Notes: generated by a model from the sequence alone, not told the origin. DNA of 64,000 bases from CAZZEX01 sp964653285 (GCA_964653285.1 CAZZEX010000007.1:13241-77240), one strand, 5' to 3'. Counted from the stretch's first letter, positions 17,915-26,080 are shown. Made by a program: numbers and translations.

Positions 17915-18823
17915 ATGTCCATTCTCATTGACGAAACCAAACGAGTCATTGTCCAGGGCATAACGGGCCGCGAGGGGCGGGCCCGGGCCAAACTGATGAA
18001 AGGATATGGCACCAATATCGTCGGCGGGGTGACGCCGGGCCGAGGCGGCCAGGAAGTCGAGGGATTGCCTGTCTTCGACACCGTCGAGGAGGCGTGGGAG
18101 AACCTGGGGATGATTGACGTGAGCGTGCTCTTCATTCCCGCACCGCTGGTGCGCAGTGCGGCGCTGGAGGCGATTGGCGCGGGCGTCAAACTGTTGGTCA
18201 TCGTGCCCGACCGCGTCCCCATCTACGACGTGCTGGAGATCGCCAAAGCAGCCGATAGCGCCGGGGCGAGGTTCGTCGGCCCCAACACACTGGGAGTGCT
18301 CAGCCCCGGCAAGGGGGTGCTAGGGATGATCGGCGGGCGGGCGGTGTCGGCCCGGGCCTGGTTCTTCCCTGGCCCGGTGGGTGTCTGCTCCCGCTCCGGC
18401 GGCATCACCTCCTCGATGGCCTACTACCTGGCGCAGGAGGGTATCGGCGCAACCACACTGGTCCACGTGGGCGGCGACGCTATCGTGGGGCTGCCACTGC
18501 CGGAGGTGGTGCGCCTTTTCCAGGCCGACCCGGAGACGAAGGGTATCGTGACGTTCGGCGAGATCGGCACCAGCCAGGAGGAGCAGGTCGCCGACCTGAT
18601 CGAGCAAGGGGAGGTGACCAAGCCGCTGATCGCCTACATCGGCGGGAAAGGAGCCAAGAGCGGCACCCGCTTCTCTCACGCCGGGGCGATCATCGAAGGC
18701 GGGCGGGGCACCCGCGAGGGGAAGGTGACCCGACTGCAAGGTGTTGGCGCACACGTGGTAGAGAACTTCGGAGACATCCCCCACGTGACCAGGGAGGTCT
18801 TGCAAGAGATGGGGGTGCTGTAG
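17915..18823 (+). CDS. Succinyl-CoA-ligase alpha-like subunit; candidate citryl-CoA synthetase small subunit
   Basis: A 302-residue CoA-binding/CoA-ligase protein. The Rossmann start is TKRVIVQGITGREGRARAK, followed by NIVGGVTPGRGG. VGPNTLGVLSPGKG and VGVCSRSGGITSSM are the family's CoA-site segments. The phosphohistidine loop is RFSHAGAIIEGGRGT, matching the active His of SucD. It is expected to pair with the 522-residue ligase upstream, from which it is separated by the DUF3800 remnant. AGGAG lies 9 nt before the ATG. An HAD hydrolase gene and the citryl-CoA-lyase-like gene follow closely. Confidence 0.85.
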   Translation: MSILIDETKRVIVQGITGREGRARAKLMKGYGTNIVGGVTPGRGGQEVEGLPVFDTVEEAWENLGMIDVSVLFIPAPLVRSAALEAIGAGVKLLVIVPDRVPIYDVLEIAKAADSAGARFVGPNTLGVLSPGKGVLGMIGGRAVSARAWFFPGPVGVCSRSGGITSSMAYYLAQEGIGATTLVHVGGDAIVGLPLPEVVRLFQADPETKGIVTFGEIGTSQEEQVADLIEQGEVTKPLIAYIGGKGAKSGTRFSHAGAIIEGGRGTREGKVTRLQGVGAHVVENFGDIPHVTREVLQEMGVL

Positions 18824-18848
18824 CAGGAACGTTGGCGGGGAGGGCGGG

Positions 18849-19781
18849 ATGATTAAGATCGTTCTCGACTACGACGGCACACTGACCGCCGAGGAGCAGC
18901 AGGTGCCGGAGGTGACGCGCCGCTCGCTGGTGGAACTTGCGGGCGAAATCTTGCACGTGCCACTGGCAGAATTGGAGGCCGCCTACCAGGACACCGTCGC
19001 GCGCCTGCGGGCCGCGCCGCACGAGTACCACTGGCAGGTGAACGGCATGCGTGTCTCCTACTGCGACGAGGGCGCCTTCATTCTCAACACCGCCGCGCTG
19101 CAGACCATGCTGGCCGGGAACCCGACCTACGTGGAGGCAGTGGCGGCTCGCTTTCCCGACGCCGAATACAACCCCGTCGCCGCCTGCACCAATCACCTGT
19201 TCCACACCCACACTGCTCCACTGCAGGCTCCATTTCGCCAGGCCGTGCCTGAGGTGCTGCGCTGGCTAATCGCCCAGCCGGGGGTCGAACCACTGGTGCT
19301 AACCAACTCGCTGGGCGACAAGGTGGGCCGCAACCTGGCGCGGCTGGGCCTGCCGGCAGTCCGCGTGCTGGGCGACACCCGCCAGTACGATCTGGACGCC
19401 GAGTGGACGGTGCCCCTCAACGATGGCGAGCCGTTCCTGGCGGTAGACGCGGTGCACACGGTGGACTTGCGGCGGCGCATCTACCACGCAGCGCTGGCCC
19501 GCGAACGAGCCGACGGCAGCCACCCGGCGGTGGTAGCCGATACACTGTCGCTGCCCGGTGCGCTGCCGCTGGCGATGGGCATCCCCTTCGCATTGCTGCG
19601 CACGAACTATACCCCCGACTGGTGCGCCTCCTACGTCGAGCGCCACCCGCTGGGGACGGTGCTGGGTGGCCTGACGGCGCTCCCCGCCTGGGTAGAGCAG
19701 AACACAAACCTGCGGACGCCCTGCCAGGACGACCCAGACGTTCCGCGTAAACAATCAACGAGTCACAGGAGTAACCGATGA
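18849..19781 (+). CDS. HAD-superfamily hydrolase
   Basis: A 310-residue cytoplasmic phosphatase-like protein. HAD motif I is LDYDGTLT at the N-terminus (nucleophile Asp8), motif II is PLVLTNS, and motif IV is VVADTLSLPGALPLA. The large cap between motifs I and II is not diagnostic of a substrate. Its last 4 bases overlap the start of the citryl-CoA-lyase-like gene (ATGA), and it lies 25 bp after the alpha-like ligase gene, so translational coupling with that pathway is likely. The substrate cannot be named. Confidence 0.75.
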   Translation: MIKIVLDYDGTLTAEEQQVPEVTRRSLVELAGEILHVPLAELEAAYQDTVARLRAAPHEYHWQVNGMRVSYCDEGAFILNTAALQTMLAGNPTYVEAVAARFPDAEYNPVAACTNHLFHTHTAPLQAPFRQAVPEVLRWLIAQPGVEPLVLTNSLGDKVGRNLARLGLPAVRVLGDTRQYDLDAEWTVPLNDGEPFLAVDAVHTVDLRRRIYHAALARERADGSHPAVVADTLSLPGALPLAMGIPFALLRTNYTPDWCASYVERHPLGTVLGGLTALPAWVEQNTNLRTPCQDDPDVPRKQSTSHRSNR

Positions 19782-20554
19782 GCAATTTACACTGGACCAC
19801 CGCGATCACCTCCGTTCAGCCTAACGAACTGCGGCTGCGGGGGTACCGCATAGACGAACTGGTGGGCCGCGTGACCTTCGGGCAGGCGGTCTACCTGGCG
19901 CTGAAGGGGGAACTTCCCTCGCCGGAGGTCGGCCGGCTGATGGACGCCATGCTGGTCTCCTCGATTGACCACGGTGCGACGCCCCCCTCGGCGCTGGCGG
20001 CCCGTACGGCCGCCTCCACTGGTGCGACGCTGAGCGCCAGCATCGCCGCCGGGGTGCTTTCCATCAACCGCTACCACGGCGGGGCCATCGAGGGCTGCAT
20101 GCGGCTCCTCCTGGAGGCCATTGACCGGCTCGACGGGGAACACCCCCCGGCGGAAGTGGCGTCCGAAATGCTGACCGCACTGAGGGCCCAGAAGAAGCAC
20201 GCCCCAGGCTTCGGCCACCGTATCCACACCGACGACCCGCGCACGAAGCGGCTGCTGGCCCTGGCCGAGGAACTGGGGGTGAGCGGCAACGGGGTGACGA
20301 TGGCGCGAGCCTTCGAGAAGACGCTGGAGGAAAGGCTGGGACGGCGGCTACCGCTCAACGTGGATGGGGCCCTGGCGGCACTGCTGGTGGATCTGGGCTT
20401 CCCCCCTGAACTGGGCAATGCCTTCTTCATCATCGCCCGCGTCACCGGTCTGGCGGCTCACGCTCACGAGGAGGTGACTCGCCAGCGGCCGATGCGGCGC
20501 ATTCATCCTACCGATCACGAGTATGATGGGCCGGCACCACGGGAATTGGAGTGA
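19778..20554 (+). CDS. Citrate-synthase-family protein, probable citryl-CoA lyase
   Basis: The product has 258 residues, far shorter than citrate synthase (about 370-430) and close to stand-alone citryl-CoA lyase. The three catalytic positions are kept: His100 in NRYHGGAIEG, His147 in GFGHRIHTDDPR and Asp196 in LNVDGALA. The C-terminal AHAHEEVTRQRPMRRI binds CoA or citrate in the family. Citryl-CoA lyase splits citryl-CoA to acetyl-CoA and oxaloacetate, the second half of ATP-dependent citrate cleavage in some reductive-TCA bacteria. The nearby ligase-like subunits fit that role. A truncated synthase of other function is the alternative. Confidence 0.75.
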   Translation: MSNLHWTTAITSVQPNELRLRGYRIDELVGRVTFGQAVYLALKGELPSPEVGRLMDAMLVSSIDHGATPPSALAARTAASTGATLSASIAAGVLSINRYHGGAIEGCMRLLLEAIDRLDGEHPPAEVASEMLTALRAQKKHAPGFGHRIHTDDPRTKRLLALAEELGVSGNGVTMARAFEKTLEERLGRRLPLNVDGALAALLVDLGFPPELGNAFFIIARVTGLAAHAHEEVTRQRPMRRIHPTDHEYDGPAPRELE

Positions 20555-20592
20555 GAAGTCTGCAAGTATGCAAGTAGGTAAAGAAGTGAAAA

Positions 20593-21102
20593 GTGAACGA
20601 GGAATTGATCCAGACGATCTTCGCCCGGCGTAGCATCCGCAAATACACGGCTGAGCCGGTCAGCGAGGCGGACATCAAGACGCTGCTGGAAGCGGCGATG
20701 GCGGCTCCCTCGGCCTCAAACCGCAAGCCGTGGCAGTTCGTCGTCGCGACCGGGCGGCAGACGCTGGACAGCCTGGCCGAGGCCCATCCCCACGGTAAGA
20801 TGCTCTTCGAAGCGACGTTGTGCATCGCCGTGTGCGGCGACCTGACCACGTTTGAGCGCTTCTGGGCGCAGGATTGCTCCGCTGCCACCGAGAATCTGCT
20901 CCTGGCGGCGACCGCGCTGGGCCTGGGCGCGGTCTGGCTGGGCGTCTATCCCAGGGAGGATCGGGTTGCCGCCATACGCCAGGTACTGGGCCTCCCGGAG
21001 ACGATTACGCCGCTCAACCTGGTCTCCATCGGGCATCCGGCGGAGGAGAAGGAGCCGCGCACGCAGTACGACGAGACGCGGGTGCATCGGGAACGGTGGT
21101 AG
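20593..21102 (+). CDS. Nitroreductase-family flavoprotein
   Basis: A 169-residue FMN-dependent oxidoreductase. The FMN-binding start FARRSIRKYTAEPVSEADI and APSASNRKPWQFVV are characteristic, as is GAVWLGVYPRED near the C-terminus. These enzymes reduce nitro groups, quinones or flavins with NAD(P)H; the substrate is unknown. The start is a GTG in a stretch of A/G-rich near-repeats (tgcaagtatgcaagtagg), so the upstream leader is low complexity. Confidence 0.9.
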   Translation: MNEELIQTIFARRSIRKYTAEPVSEADIKTLLEAAMAAPSASNRKPWQFVVATGRQTLDSLAEAHPHGKMLFEATLCIAVCGDLTTFERFWAQDCSAATENLLLAATALGLGAVWLGVYPREDRVAAIRQVLGLPETITPLNLVSIGHPAEEKEPRTQYDETRVHRERW

Positions 21103-21135
21103 CCCACACCAGGGACTGGCATGGAGGGGCATGCG

Positions 21136-21474
21136 CTAGAGGTCGAGCGTGATGAGGAGCGCCTCATTGACCTGCCGCATGGCCTCCATAGATAGGTGAC
21201 CTAGATAATGAAGCAGACGGCTTTTAGCGACAGCCCGCACCTGTCCGCCCAGCGCGACTGAATCCACCGTCAATCCACCATCACCCTGAGCCAGGCGGAC
21301 ATTACTGGGATAGTCTCGCTTGACGTTGGCAGCTTTGGTCACCGGAACGACAACGATGACGGGACTGTAGCGGTTGATGGCATTCCGGCTGACGATGATC
21401 ACGGGCCGGACTCCGGCTTGTTCCGAACCCTCGGTCGGACTGAGCCGGGCATCGTAGACGTCACCGCGTCTCAT
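21136..21474 (-). CDS. mazF: MazF/PemK-type toxin
   Basis: A 112-residue endoribonuclease toxin. The MazF core is complete: MRRGDVYDARLSPTEGSEQ, GVRPVIIVSRNAINRYSPVI, VVPVTKA, and a C-terminal VRAVAKSRLLHYLGHLS. It would cut mRNA when freed from its antitoxin. The start overlaps the antitoxin stop (ATGA), the normal antitoxin-first order with coupled translation. It is convergent with the nitroreductase gene. Confidence 0.93.
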   Translation of the reverse strand: MRRGDVYDARLSPTEGSEQAGVRPVIIVSRNAINRYSPVIVVVPVTKAANVKRDYPSNVRLAQGDGGLTVDSVALGGQVRAVAKSRLLHYLGHLSMEAMRQVNEALLITLDL

Positions 21475-21764
21475 CGCGCTGTCTCGCCCAGTTCGAATGC
21501 TTCCCAGTCGGACGCGGCAAATTCTTCTGCCAGGGTCAGGTTTAACGCACGGTAGTCTTCATCATCAGCCATAGCCGCGAATTGCGCGTCAATCGCCTGT
21601 CGTTCCAAGTAGTCCAGAAAATGTTCCAACGCAGCGATCATCAAAGCGTTGCGACTGCGTACCATGCCTTCATCTACAATGCGTTGTGCTCGTGTCAGCA
21701 GAGCAGGTGGCAGGTCAACGGTAGTTCTGACTCGCTTTGGTTTCGTCAAAATAGTTGACATCAT
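21471..21764 (-). CDS. Antitoxin of the MazF module (ribbon-helix-helix type)
   Basis: A 97-residue protein. The N-terminal KRVRTTVDLPPALLTRAQRI resembles a ribbon-helix-helix DNA-binding segment, and the C-terminal part is acidic (LAEEFAASDWEAFELGE), as expected for a segment that neutralises the toxin. Two adjacent ATGs (21764, 21761) follow GGAG at suitable distance. The longer open frame to 22256 is antisense to the UbiD gene and is rejected. Antitoxins of this kind usually repress their own operon. Confidence 0.85.
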   Translation of the reverse strand: MMSTILTKPKRVRTTVDLPPALLTRAQRIVDEGMVRSRNALMIAALEHFLDYLERQAIDAQFAAMADDEDYRALNLTLAEEFAASDWEAFELGETAR

Positions 21765-21824
21765 CAAGTCTCCTCTCATTGTCTGCTGGCATATTGTACT
21801 ATCATCTATTGAAAGTGTCAAACG

Positions 21825-23150
21825 ATGGAAATAGAAAGATTTATCGCGTGGAGCAGAGCGGCGGGCACGCTGGTCGAGATCGAACGTGCCGTTGACCCGC
21901 AGATGGAACTGGCGCGCGTGATGTACGCGCTTGACGGCCGGCCAGTGCTGTTCCGCACGCTGACCGGCTTCCCCGGCTGGCGGGCCGTCTCCGGGGTGTG
22001 CGCACAGCGGCAGCACTTTGCGGCGGCGCTGGGCTGCACGGTGCCCAATTTGATCCACCGCATAGCCGACGCGCTGGCCCACCCGGTCCCGCCGCCGGTG
22101 CTCGACTCCGGCCCCTGCCAGGAGGTCATCGAGGAACGGGTGGCTCTGACCCGCCTGCCCATCCCCCGCTACCACCCGGACGACGGCGGGCGCTACGTCA
22201 CGGCAGGCGTGGCAGTCATCAAGGACCCCGACTTCGGGCGCAACATCGCCTTCCACCGGCTGGTGCTGTTAGACGAACACCGCTTTGCCGCCCGCATCGT
22301 CGAGGGGCGCGGGACACACACCGCTGTGGGCAAGACCACGGGTGATCTGCCTATCGCTATCGCCATCGGCTGTCCTATTCAAGTGCTGTTGGCGGCGGCG
22401 ATGAGTCCGCCCCAGGGGGTGGACGAGTTGAGCATCGCCCAGGCTCTGGTCCCGACGCCCCTGGTACGGTGCCAGGCCGTGGACCTGGAGGTGCCGGCCG
22501 AGGCGGAACTGATCCTGGAGGGCCGCATCACCCACACGCTGACCGACGAGGGCCCCTTCCCCGATCTAACGGACACGATGGACATCGTGCGCCGCCAGCC
22601 AGTGATCGAGATTGACCGCGTCACCCATCGTCGGGACCCTGTCTTCCACGCTCTCCTCCCTGGCGGCCTGGAGCACAAAAACCTGATGGGCATGCCCCGC
22701 GAACCGACCATCTTCGCCGCCGTCAGCGAGGTCTGCCGTTGCACCGGCGTCTACATTACGCCGGGGGGGACCTCCTGGCTGCACGCGGTGGTGCAGATCG
22801 AGAAGCAGCACGAGGAAGATGGGCGCAGGGCGATCTGGGCCGCCTTCCAGGGCCATACCTCGCTTAAGCACGTCGTCGTGGTGGATACGGATGTGGACCT
22901 CTACGATAGCGCTGACGTGGAGTGGGCGATTGCCACCCGCTTCCAGGCCGACCGGGACCTGGTGATCCTCACCGACCAGCCAAGCAGCAGTCTCGATCCC
23001 TCGGCCACGCAGACGCCGGGGCAGAAGGCACGCACGGCCAAGATGGGGCTGGATGCGACGGCCCCGCTGGGCGAGGCACGGCGAGGGTACGAGAAAGTGC
23101 AGTATGGGCTGGTGGACCTGGCACAGTACGGCGTGAAGGGCAAGATGTAG
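21825..23150 (+). CDS. UbiD-family decarboxylase
   Basis: A 441-residue prenylated-FMN-dependent (de)carboxylase. Family signatures include LPIPRYHPDDGGRYVTAGV, the GRGTHTAVGKTTG region, LILEGRITHTLTDEGPFPD and HALLPGGLEHKNLMGMPRE. UbiD enzymes act on aromatic or unsaturated carboxylic acids with the cofactor made by UbiX. No ubiX is nearby, so the cofactor must be made elsewhere and the substrate cannot be told. It is divergent from the MazEF-type pair. Confidence 0.93.
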   Translation: MEIERFIAWSRAAGTLVEIERAVDPQMELARVMYALDGRPVLFRTLTGFPGWRAVSGVCAQRQHFAAALGCTVPNLIHRIADALAHPVPPPVLDSGPCQEVIEERVALTRLPIPRYHPDDGGRYVTAGVAVIKDPDFGRNIAFHRLVLLDEHRFAARIVEGRGTHTAVGKTTGDLPIAIAIGCPIQVLLAAAMSPPQGVDELSIAQALVPTPLVRCQAVDLEVPAEAELILEGRITHTLTDEGPFPDLTDTMDIVRRQPVIEIDRVTHRRDPVFHALLPGGLEHKNLMGMPREPTIFAAVSEVCRCTGVYITPGGTSWLHAVVQIEKQHEEDGRRAIWAAFQGHTSLKHVVVVDTDVDLYDSADVEWAIATRFQADRDLVILTDQPSSSLDPSATQTPGQKARTAKMGLDATAPLGEARRGYEKVQYGLVDLAQYGVKGKM

Positions 23151-23164
23151 GGTATAGAGACTGC

Positions 23165-23193
23165 TTGCAAGATGACCGGTTTTGGTGTATTAT
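23165..23193 (+). promoter_or_regulatory. Predicted spoVS promoter
   Basis: TTGCAA (23165-23170), 17-bp spacer, TATTAT (23188-23193), just after the UbiD stop and about 85 bp before spoVS. Confidence 0.6.
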
Positions 23194-23279
23194 AACATTG
23201 AACCGCATCGATAAGACTCAACCAGGTCAGGGTGGGTCTTGATGGATTCAAGGGCCGAGGAAGCGCAAGGAGGGATGCA

Positions 23280-23561
23280 ATGGACCTCATCAAGGTTGCG
23301 GCCACTTCTCGCTCGACGGCGGTGGCTGGTGCCATCGCAGGTGTCATGCGAGAGAGGGAACAGGTGAATGTGCAGGCCATCGGTGCCGGAGCAGTCAACC
23401 AAGCGGTCAAGGCAATATGCATCGCCCGCGGCTACCTGGAACTGGATGGAATTGACATCGTTTGCGTCCCCACGTTCGTCGAGGTGATGATTGACGGTCA
23501 AGAGAGGACAGCAGTGCGGTTAAGCGTCGAGAAACGATGTGCCAGCGCCAAAACCGAGTAG
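23280..23561 (+). CDS. spoVS: Stage V sporulation protein S-like (SpoVS)
   Basis: A 93-residue Alba-like small protein: DLIKVAATSRSTAVAGAIAG, VQAIGAGAVNQAVKAICIARG and GIDIVCVPTFVEV are near-identical to family consensus. In Bacillus it affects sporulation; in Chloroflexota and Thermus-type bacteria it is widespread without spores, and is thought to bind nucleic acid. AAGGAGG lies before the ATG at 23280. Its 3' end overlaps the next gene by 25 bp, so the two are co-transcribed. Confidence 0.93.
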   Translation: MDLIKVAATSRSTAVAGAIAGVMREREQVNVQAIGAGAVNQAVKAICIARGYLELDGIDIVCVPTFVEVMIDGQERTAVRLSVEKRCASAKTE

Positions 23562-24397
23562 ATCTGCATATCCACAGCACAGCCTCCGACGGCGTGTTCA
23601 CCCCGTCGGAGATTGTTCGTATGGCGCTAGAGCGTGGGTTGGCCGTGATCGCGCTCACGGACCACGATACGCTGGGCGGAGTGGCGGAGGCCCAGCAGGC
23701 AGCATTTGGCACTGGGCTGGAGGTCATCGCTGGCGTAGAGGTCAACTCCGAGGGCGAGTGGGGCGACTTGCATTTTCTGGGCTACTACGTGGACCCGGAG
23801 AACGGCCCGCTGCGGGAGAGGCTACGAGCGATGCGGAATGCGCGTCTAGAACGGGCTCGTAAGATGGTTGAGCGGCTGCGCGAGATGGGGATGGTGCTGG
23901 GGTGGGAGGAGGTGCGGGCATTGGCTGGCGGCAACAGCGTCGGACGTCCCCATGTGGCACGGGCATTGCTCAATCGAGGCTACGTCAAGACGCTTCAGGA
24001 AGCCTTTGACCGCTTTATAGGCAACGACGGTCCGGCCTACGTCCCCCGCCCGCGGCTGACCCCGCCGGAGGTGATCCAGGCGATCATTGGAGCCGGGGGT
24101 GTGCCCGTGATCGCACATCCTGCTCACTCCGGTCCAGCGGCAGTGAAACGCATACCGGAATTCGTGGGCTATGGGCTGCACGGGGTGGAGGTGTATTACC
24201 CCCACCACTCGCCCGAGGAGATTGAGGTGTTGCTAGGGCTGTGCCGGAAGTACGGGCTGCTCGTCACCGGTGGCTCCGATTTTCACGGGCCGGGCGTCGG
24301 TGAGGGAGCACCGCTGGGCTTGGTTCACGTGCCATTGGAATGCGTTGAGCGGCTGCGGGAGGCGGCCGCTTTCAGAACACGGATTGCAGGACGGTAA
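23537..24397 (+). CDS. PHP-domain phosphoesterase
   Basis: A 286-residue metal-dependent phosphoesterase of the TrpH/RNase AM-like group. PHP motifs are DLHIHSTASDGVFTP, IALTDHDTLGG, VEVNSEGEWGDLHFLGY, VPVIAHPAHSG and TGGSDFHGP, which supply the His/Asp/Glu metal ligands. Relatives degrade 3',5'-nucleoside bisphosphates or trim short RNA 5' ends. It overlaps the spoVS 3' end by 25 bp. The exact substrate is not fixed by sequence. Confidence 0.9.
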   Translation: MCQRQNRVDLHIHSTASDGVFTPSEIVRMALERGLAVIALTDHDTLGGVAEAQQAAFGTGLEVIAGVEVNSEGEWGDLHFLGYYVDPENGPLRERLRAMRNARLERARKMVERLREMGMVLGWEEVRALAGGNSVGRPHVARALLNRGYVKTLQEAFDRFIGNDGPAYVPRPRLTPPEVIQAIIGAGGVPVIAHPAHSGPAAVKRIPEFVGYGLHGVEVYYPHHSPEEIEVLLGLCRKYGLLVTGGSDFHGPGVGEGAPLGLVHVPLECVERLREAAAFRTRIAGR

Positions 24398-24460
24398 CGG
24401 ATTGGGCCTGTCGTAATGTTGCTCGGCAGTTCTCCCTTCGCCTGTGTCAGCATCTCCTGT

Positions 24461-24489
24461 TTGCTCTTCCCAAACACTCATGCTATACT
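24461..24489 (+). promoter_or_regulatory. Predicted promoter of the small EACC1-like gene
   Basis: TTGCTC (24461-24466), 17-bp spacer, TATACT (24484-24489), 44 bp before the start codon. Confidence 0.55.
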
Positions 24490-24533
24490 CACCCCAGTGA
24501 TCCAACCCCTCGTGCACTGGAGGTGAACTGCGT

Positions 24534-24803
24534 ATGGCCTCGACTGAAATCCAACTTCACCTGACCGTCACCGAAGCGGACGCTGACCCCGAAAGGCTCG
24601 ACGAATTGACCGGCCGCCTGCTGCGCGACCTGCGCGAGCTGGGCGCCGAGTCGGTCGAACGTCCCTCCGGCGGAGCCTTGCCGGAAGGTGCCAAAGGCAA
24701 TCCCTTCACGCTGGGCGCGCTGGCCCTGGTCGCCGTGCCCGCCTTTCTCCCCAAACTGATTGATTTCCTGCCGGTGGCGGCTCCCGTCGCCTCTGATCTC
24801 TGA
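24534..24803 (+). CDS. Small protein resembling effector-associated constant component EACC1, probably C-terminally shortened
   Basis: An 89-residue product. The N-terminal part IQLHLTVTEADADPERLDEL alternates as strand and helix; then comes LLRDLRELGAESVERP, a Gly-rich turn (GGALPEGAKGNPF) and a hydrophobic helix TLGALALVAVPAFLPKLIDF. This order matches EACC1, a small membrane-linked protein of NTP-dependent bacterial conflict systems. The usual C-terminal strand region after the helix is missing; the frame ends in tctgatctctgatctctctgg-type near-repeats, suggesting truncation. No effector gene (TIR, caspase, protease) is adjacent. The family call is by eye only. Confidence 0.5.
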   Translation: MASTEIQLHLTVTEADADPERLDELTGRLLRDLRELGAESVERPSGGALPEGAKGNPFTLGALALVAVPAFLPKLIDFLPVAAPVASDL

Positions 24804-24941
24804 TCTCTCTGGACTCTGGGACTCTGGGGCTCTGGGGGACGCGCGGTTCTGGATCGCGAAGGTCACGAAATCACGCGAAGGACGCGAAAAGCCTCCGCTT
24901 TCGTGCCTTTCGCGTTCTTTCGTGATTTTCGTGTTCCAAAA
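24804..24941. repeat. Low-complexity word repeat
   Basis: The first part is built of ctctg/ggactctggg words. The second part (about 24857-24935) is an inverted arrangement of cgaaggtcacgaaatcacg and ttcgtgattttcgtgttcc words around a centre near 24897. No gene is seen. It could form an extended hairpin at the 3' ends of two convergent genes. Confidence 0.6.
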
Positions 24942-25934
24942 TCACGGCCGGGGCAGGTCGAGCATCAGCACCTCAAGGGTGAGACGAGCGTTGGCGTTGC
25001 GCTTCAACCGATCGACCGCGCTGCGCAGGGCCTCTATCACAGCACCGCTTCGTTCCACCCCGAAGCGACGGGCGTGGGCGCGCAGTGCGCTCTTCCGATC
25101 CACGTTGGTCAGTGATGCGTCAGCCTCAGCCGCCAGCAGCAGCACGTCGCGCCACCAGCCGATCCACAGATCGAGCGTCTCCTGCGTGGCGACGGGGTTG
25201 CGGGCCAGTTTCTCGGCGTAGCGAAAGCGTTCGGTGGTGGAAGCGGTCAGGAGTCGATCCAGGTCGTCCAGATGCTGTGCGCGACGCCGGAGGGCCGCCT
25301 TGTCGGTGAGCGTGCGCACCGCCCAGCCCACCCGTCCGCCCGAAAGATGGGCCAGGAGTTCGGCCTGCTCAGGCTCCGCGTTCCAGCGCTCGGCGAGGGC
25401 CCGCTGCACCACCACCACGGGCAGCGGGCGCAGAGGAACCTGCTGGCAGCGGGAAACGATGGTCGGGAGGAGGCGATCGGCGTCGCTCGCCAGCACCGCG
25501 AGCACGACGTAAGGTGGGGGCTCCTCCAGCGTCTTGAGCAGCGCGTTAGCGGCGGAGGTGGTAGCCTCCTCGAAGCGGCGCAGGATGGCCACCTGCCAGC
25601 GGGCCTCGACCGGGGTGAGAGCGAGTTGATGCTGCAGGTCGCGCACCTGTTCGATCTTCAGGCGGGCGCCGACCCGTTCGGATTCAACAATGTGCAGGTC
25701 AGGGTGATTGCCACTGGAGACCAGGCGACAGGCGCGACACGCGCCACAGGGAGGCTCTCCCTCACCCTGGCACAGCAGGGCGGCGGCCAATGCCCGCGCC
25801 AGCGTCGTCTTGCCCACACCTGGCGGGCCGGTGAACAGGTAGGCGTGGGAGATGCTGCCCGAGGCCACGGCCCGTCGCAAGAACCCCACAGCCCACTCAT
25901 GCCCCACGATACCCCAATCGCCGTTTGTTTTCAT
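24942..25934 (-). CDS. holB: DNA polymerase III subunit delta'
   Basis: A 330-residue clamp-loader AAA+ subunit. VGHEWAVGFLRRAVASGSIS opens the fold, HAYLFTGPPGVGKTTLARAL is the Walker A region, a zinc module CQGEGEPPCGACRACRL follows, and RRFEEATTSAANALLKTLEE with LPTIVSRCQQVPLRPL completes the lid region. Retention of the P-loop Lys is seen in many non-enteric HolB proteins. ATG 25934 is chosen because it puts the family start in place and because a -10 box ends only 8 nt upstream, which would make the transcript leaderless; there is no Shine-Dalgarno. Confidence 0.92.
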   Translation of the reverse strand: MKTNGDWGIVGHEWAVGFLRRAVASGSISHAYLFTGPPGVGKTTLARALAAALLCQGEGEPPCGACRACRLVSSGNHPDLHIVESERVGARLKIEQVRDLQHQLALTPVEARWQVAILRRFEEATTSAANALLKTLEEPPPYVVLAVLASDADRLLPTIVSRCQQVPLRPLPVVVVQRALAERWNAEPEQAELLAHLSGGRVGWAVRTLTDKAALRRRAQHLDDLDRLLTASTTERFRYAEKLARNPVATQETLDLWIGWWRDVLLLAAEADASLTNVDRKSALRAHARRFGVERSGAVIEALRSAVDRLKRNANARLTLEVLMLDLPRP

Positions 25935-25942
25935 TGGGGAGA

Positions 25943-25970
25943 ATTGTAGCACAATGGGTGTCTCTTGCAA
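25943..25970 (-). promoter_or_regulatory. holB promoter (leaderless type)
   Basis: On the minus strand, TTGCAA (25970-25965), 16-bp spacer, TACAAT (25948-25943); the start codon follows after 8 nt. The -35 hexamer is self-complementary and is shared with the tRNA promoter on the other strand. Confidence 0.7.
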
Positions 25971-25992
25971 AATGGGGGTACGGTGGTATAAT
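25965..25992 (+). promoter_or_regulatory. tRNA-Val promoter
   Basis: TTGCAA (25965-25970), 16-bp spacer, consensus TATAAT (25987-25992), 11 bp before the mature tRNA 5' end. The same TTGCAA serves the divergent holB promoter. Confidence 0.75.
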
Positions 25993-26003
25993 CTGAACAT
26001 TCC

Positions 26004-26080
26004 GGGCGGTTAGCTCAGATGGCCAGAGCGCCACGTTGACATCGTGGAGGTCACAAGTTCAAGTCTTGTACCGCCCACCA
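26004..26080 (+). tRNA. tRNA-Val (anticodon GAC)
   Basis: A complete cloverleaf. The acceptor stem pairs GGGCGGT (26004-26010) with ACCGCCC (26070-26076). The D stem is GCTC/GAGC, the anticodon stem CCACG/CGTGG encloses TTGACAT (anticodon GAC, reads GUC and GUU), and the T arm is ACAAG-TTCAAGT-CTTGT. Discriminator A and an encoded CCA complete the 3' end at 26080. Confidence 0.97.

Noticed and set aside
15244..18823. Plain succinyl-CoA synthetase (sucCD)
   Set aside because: Not excluded, but the ferredoxin tail and the adjacent citryl-CoA-lyase-like gene make citrate the better guess; kept as the alternative.
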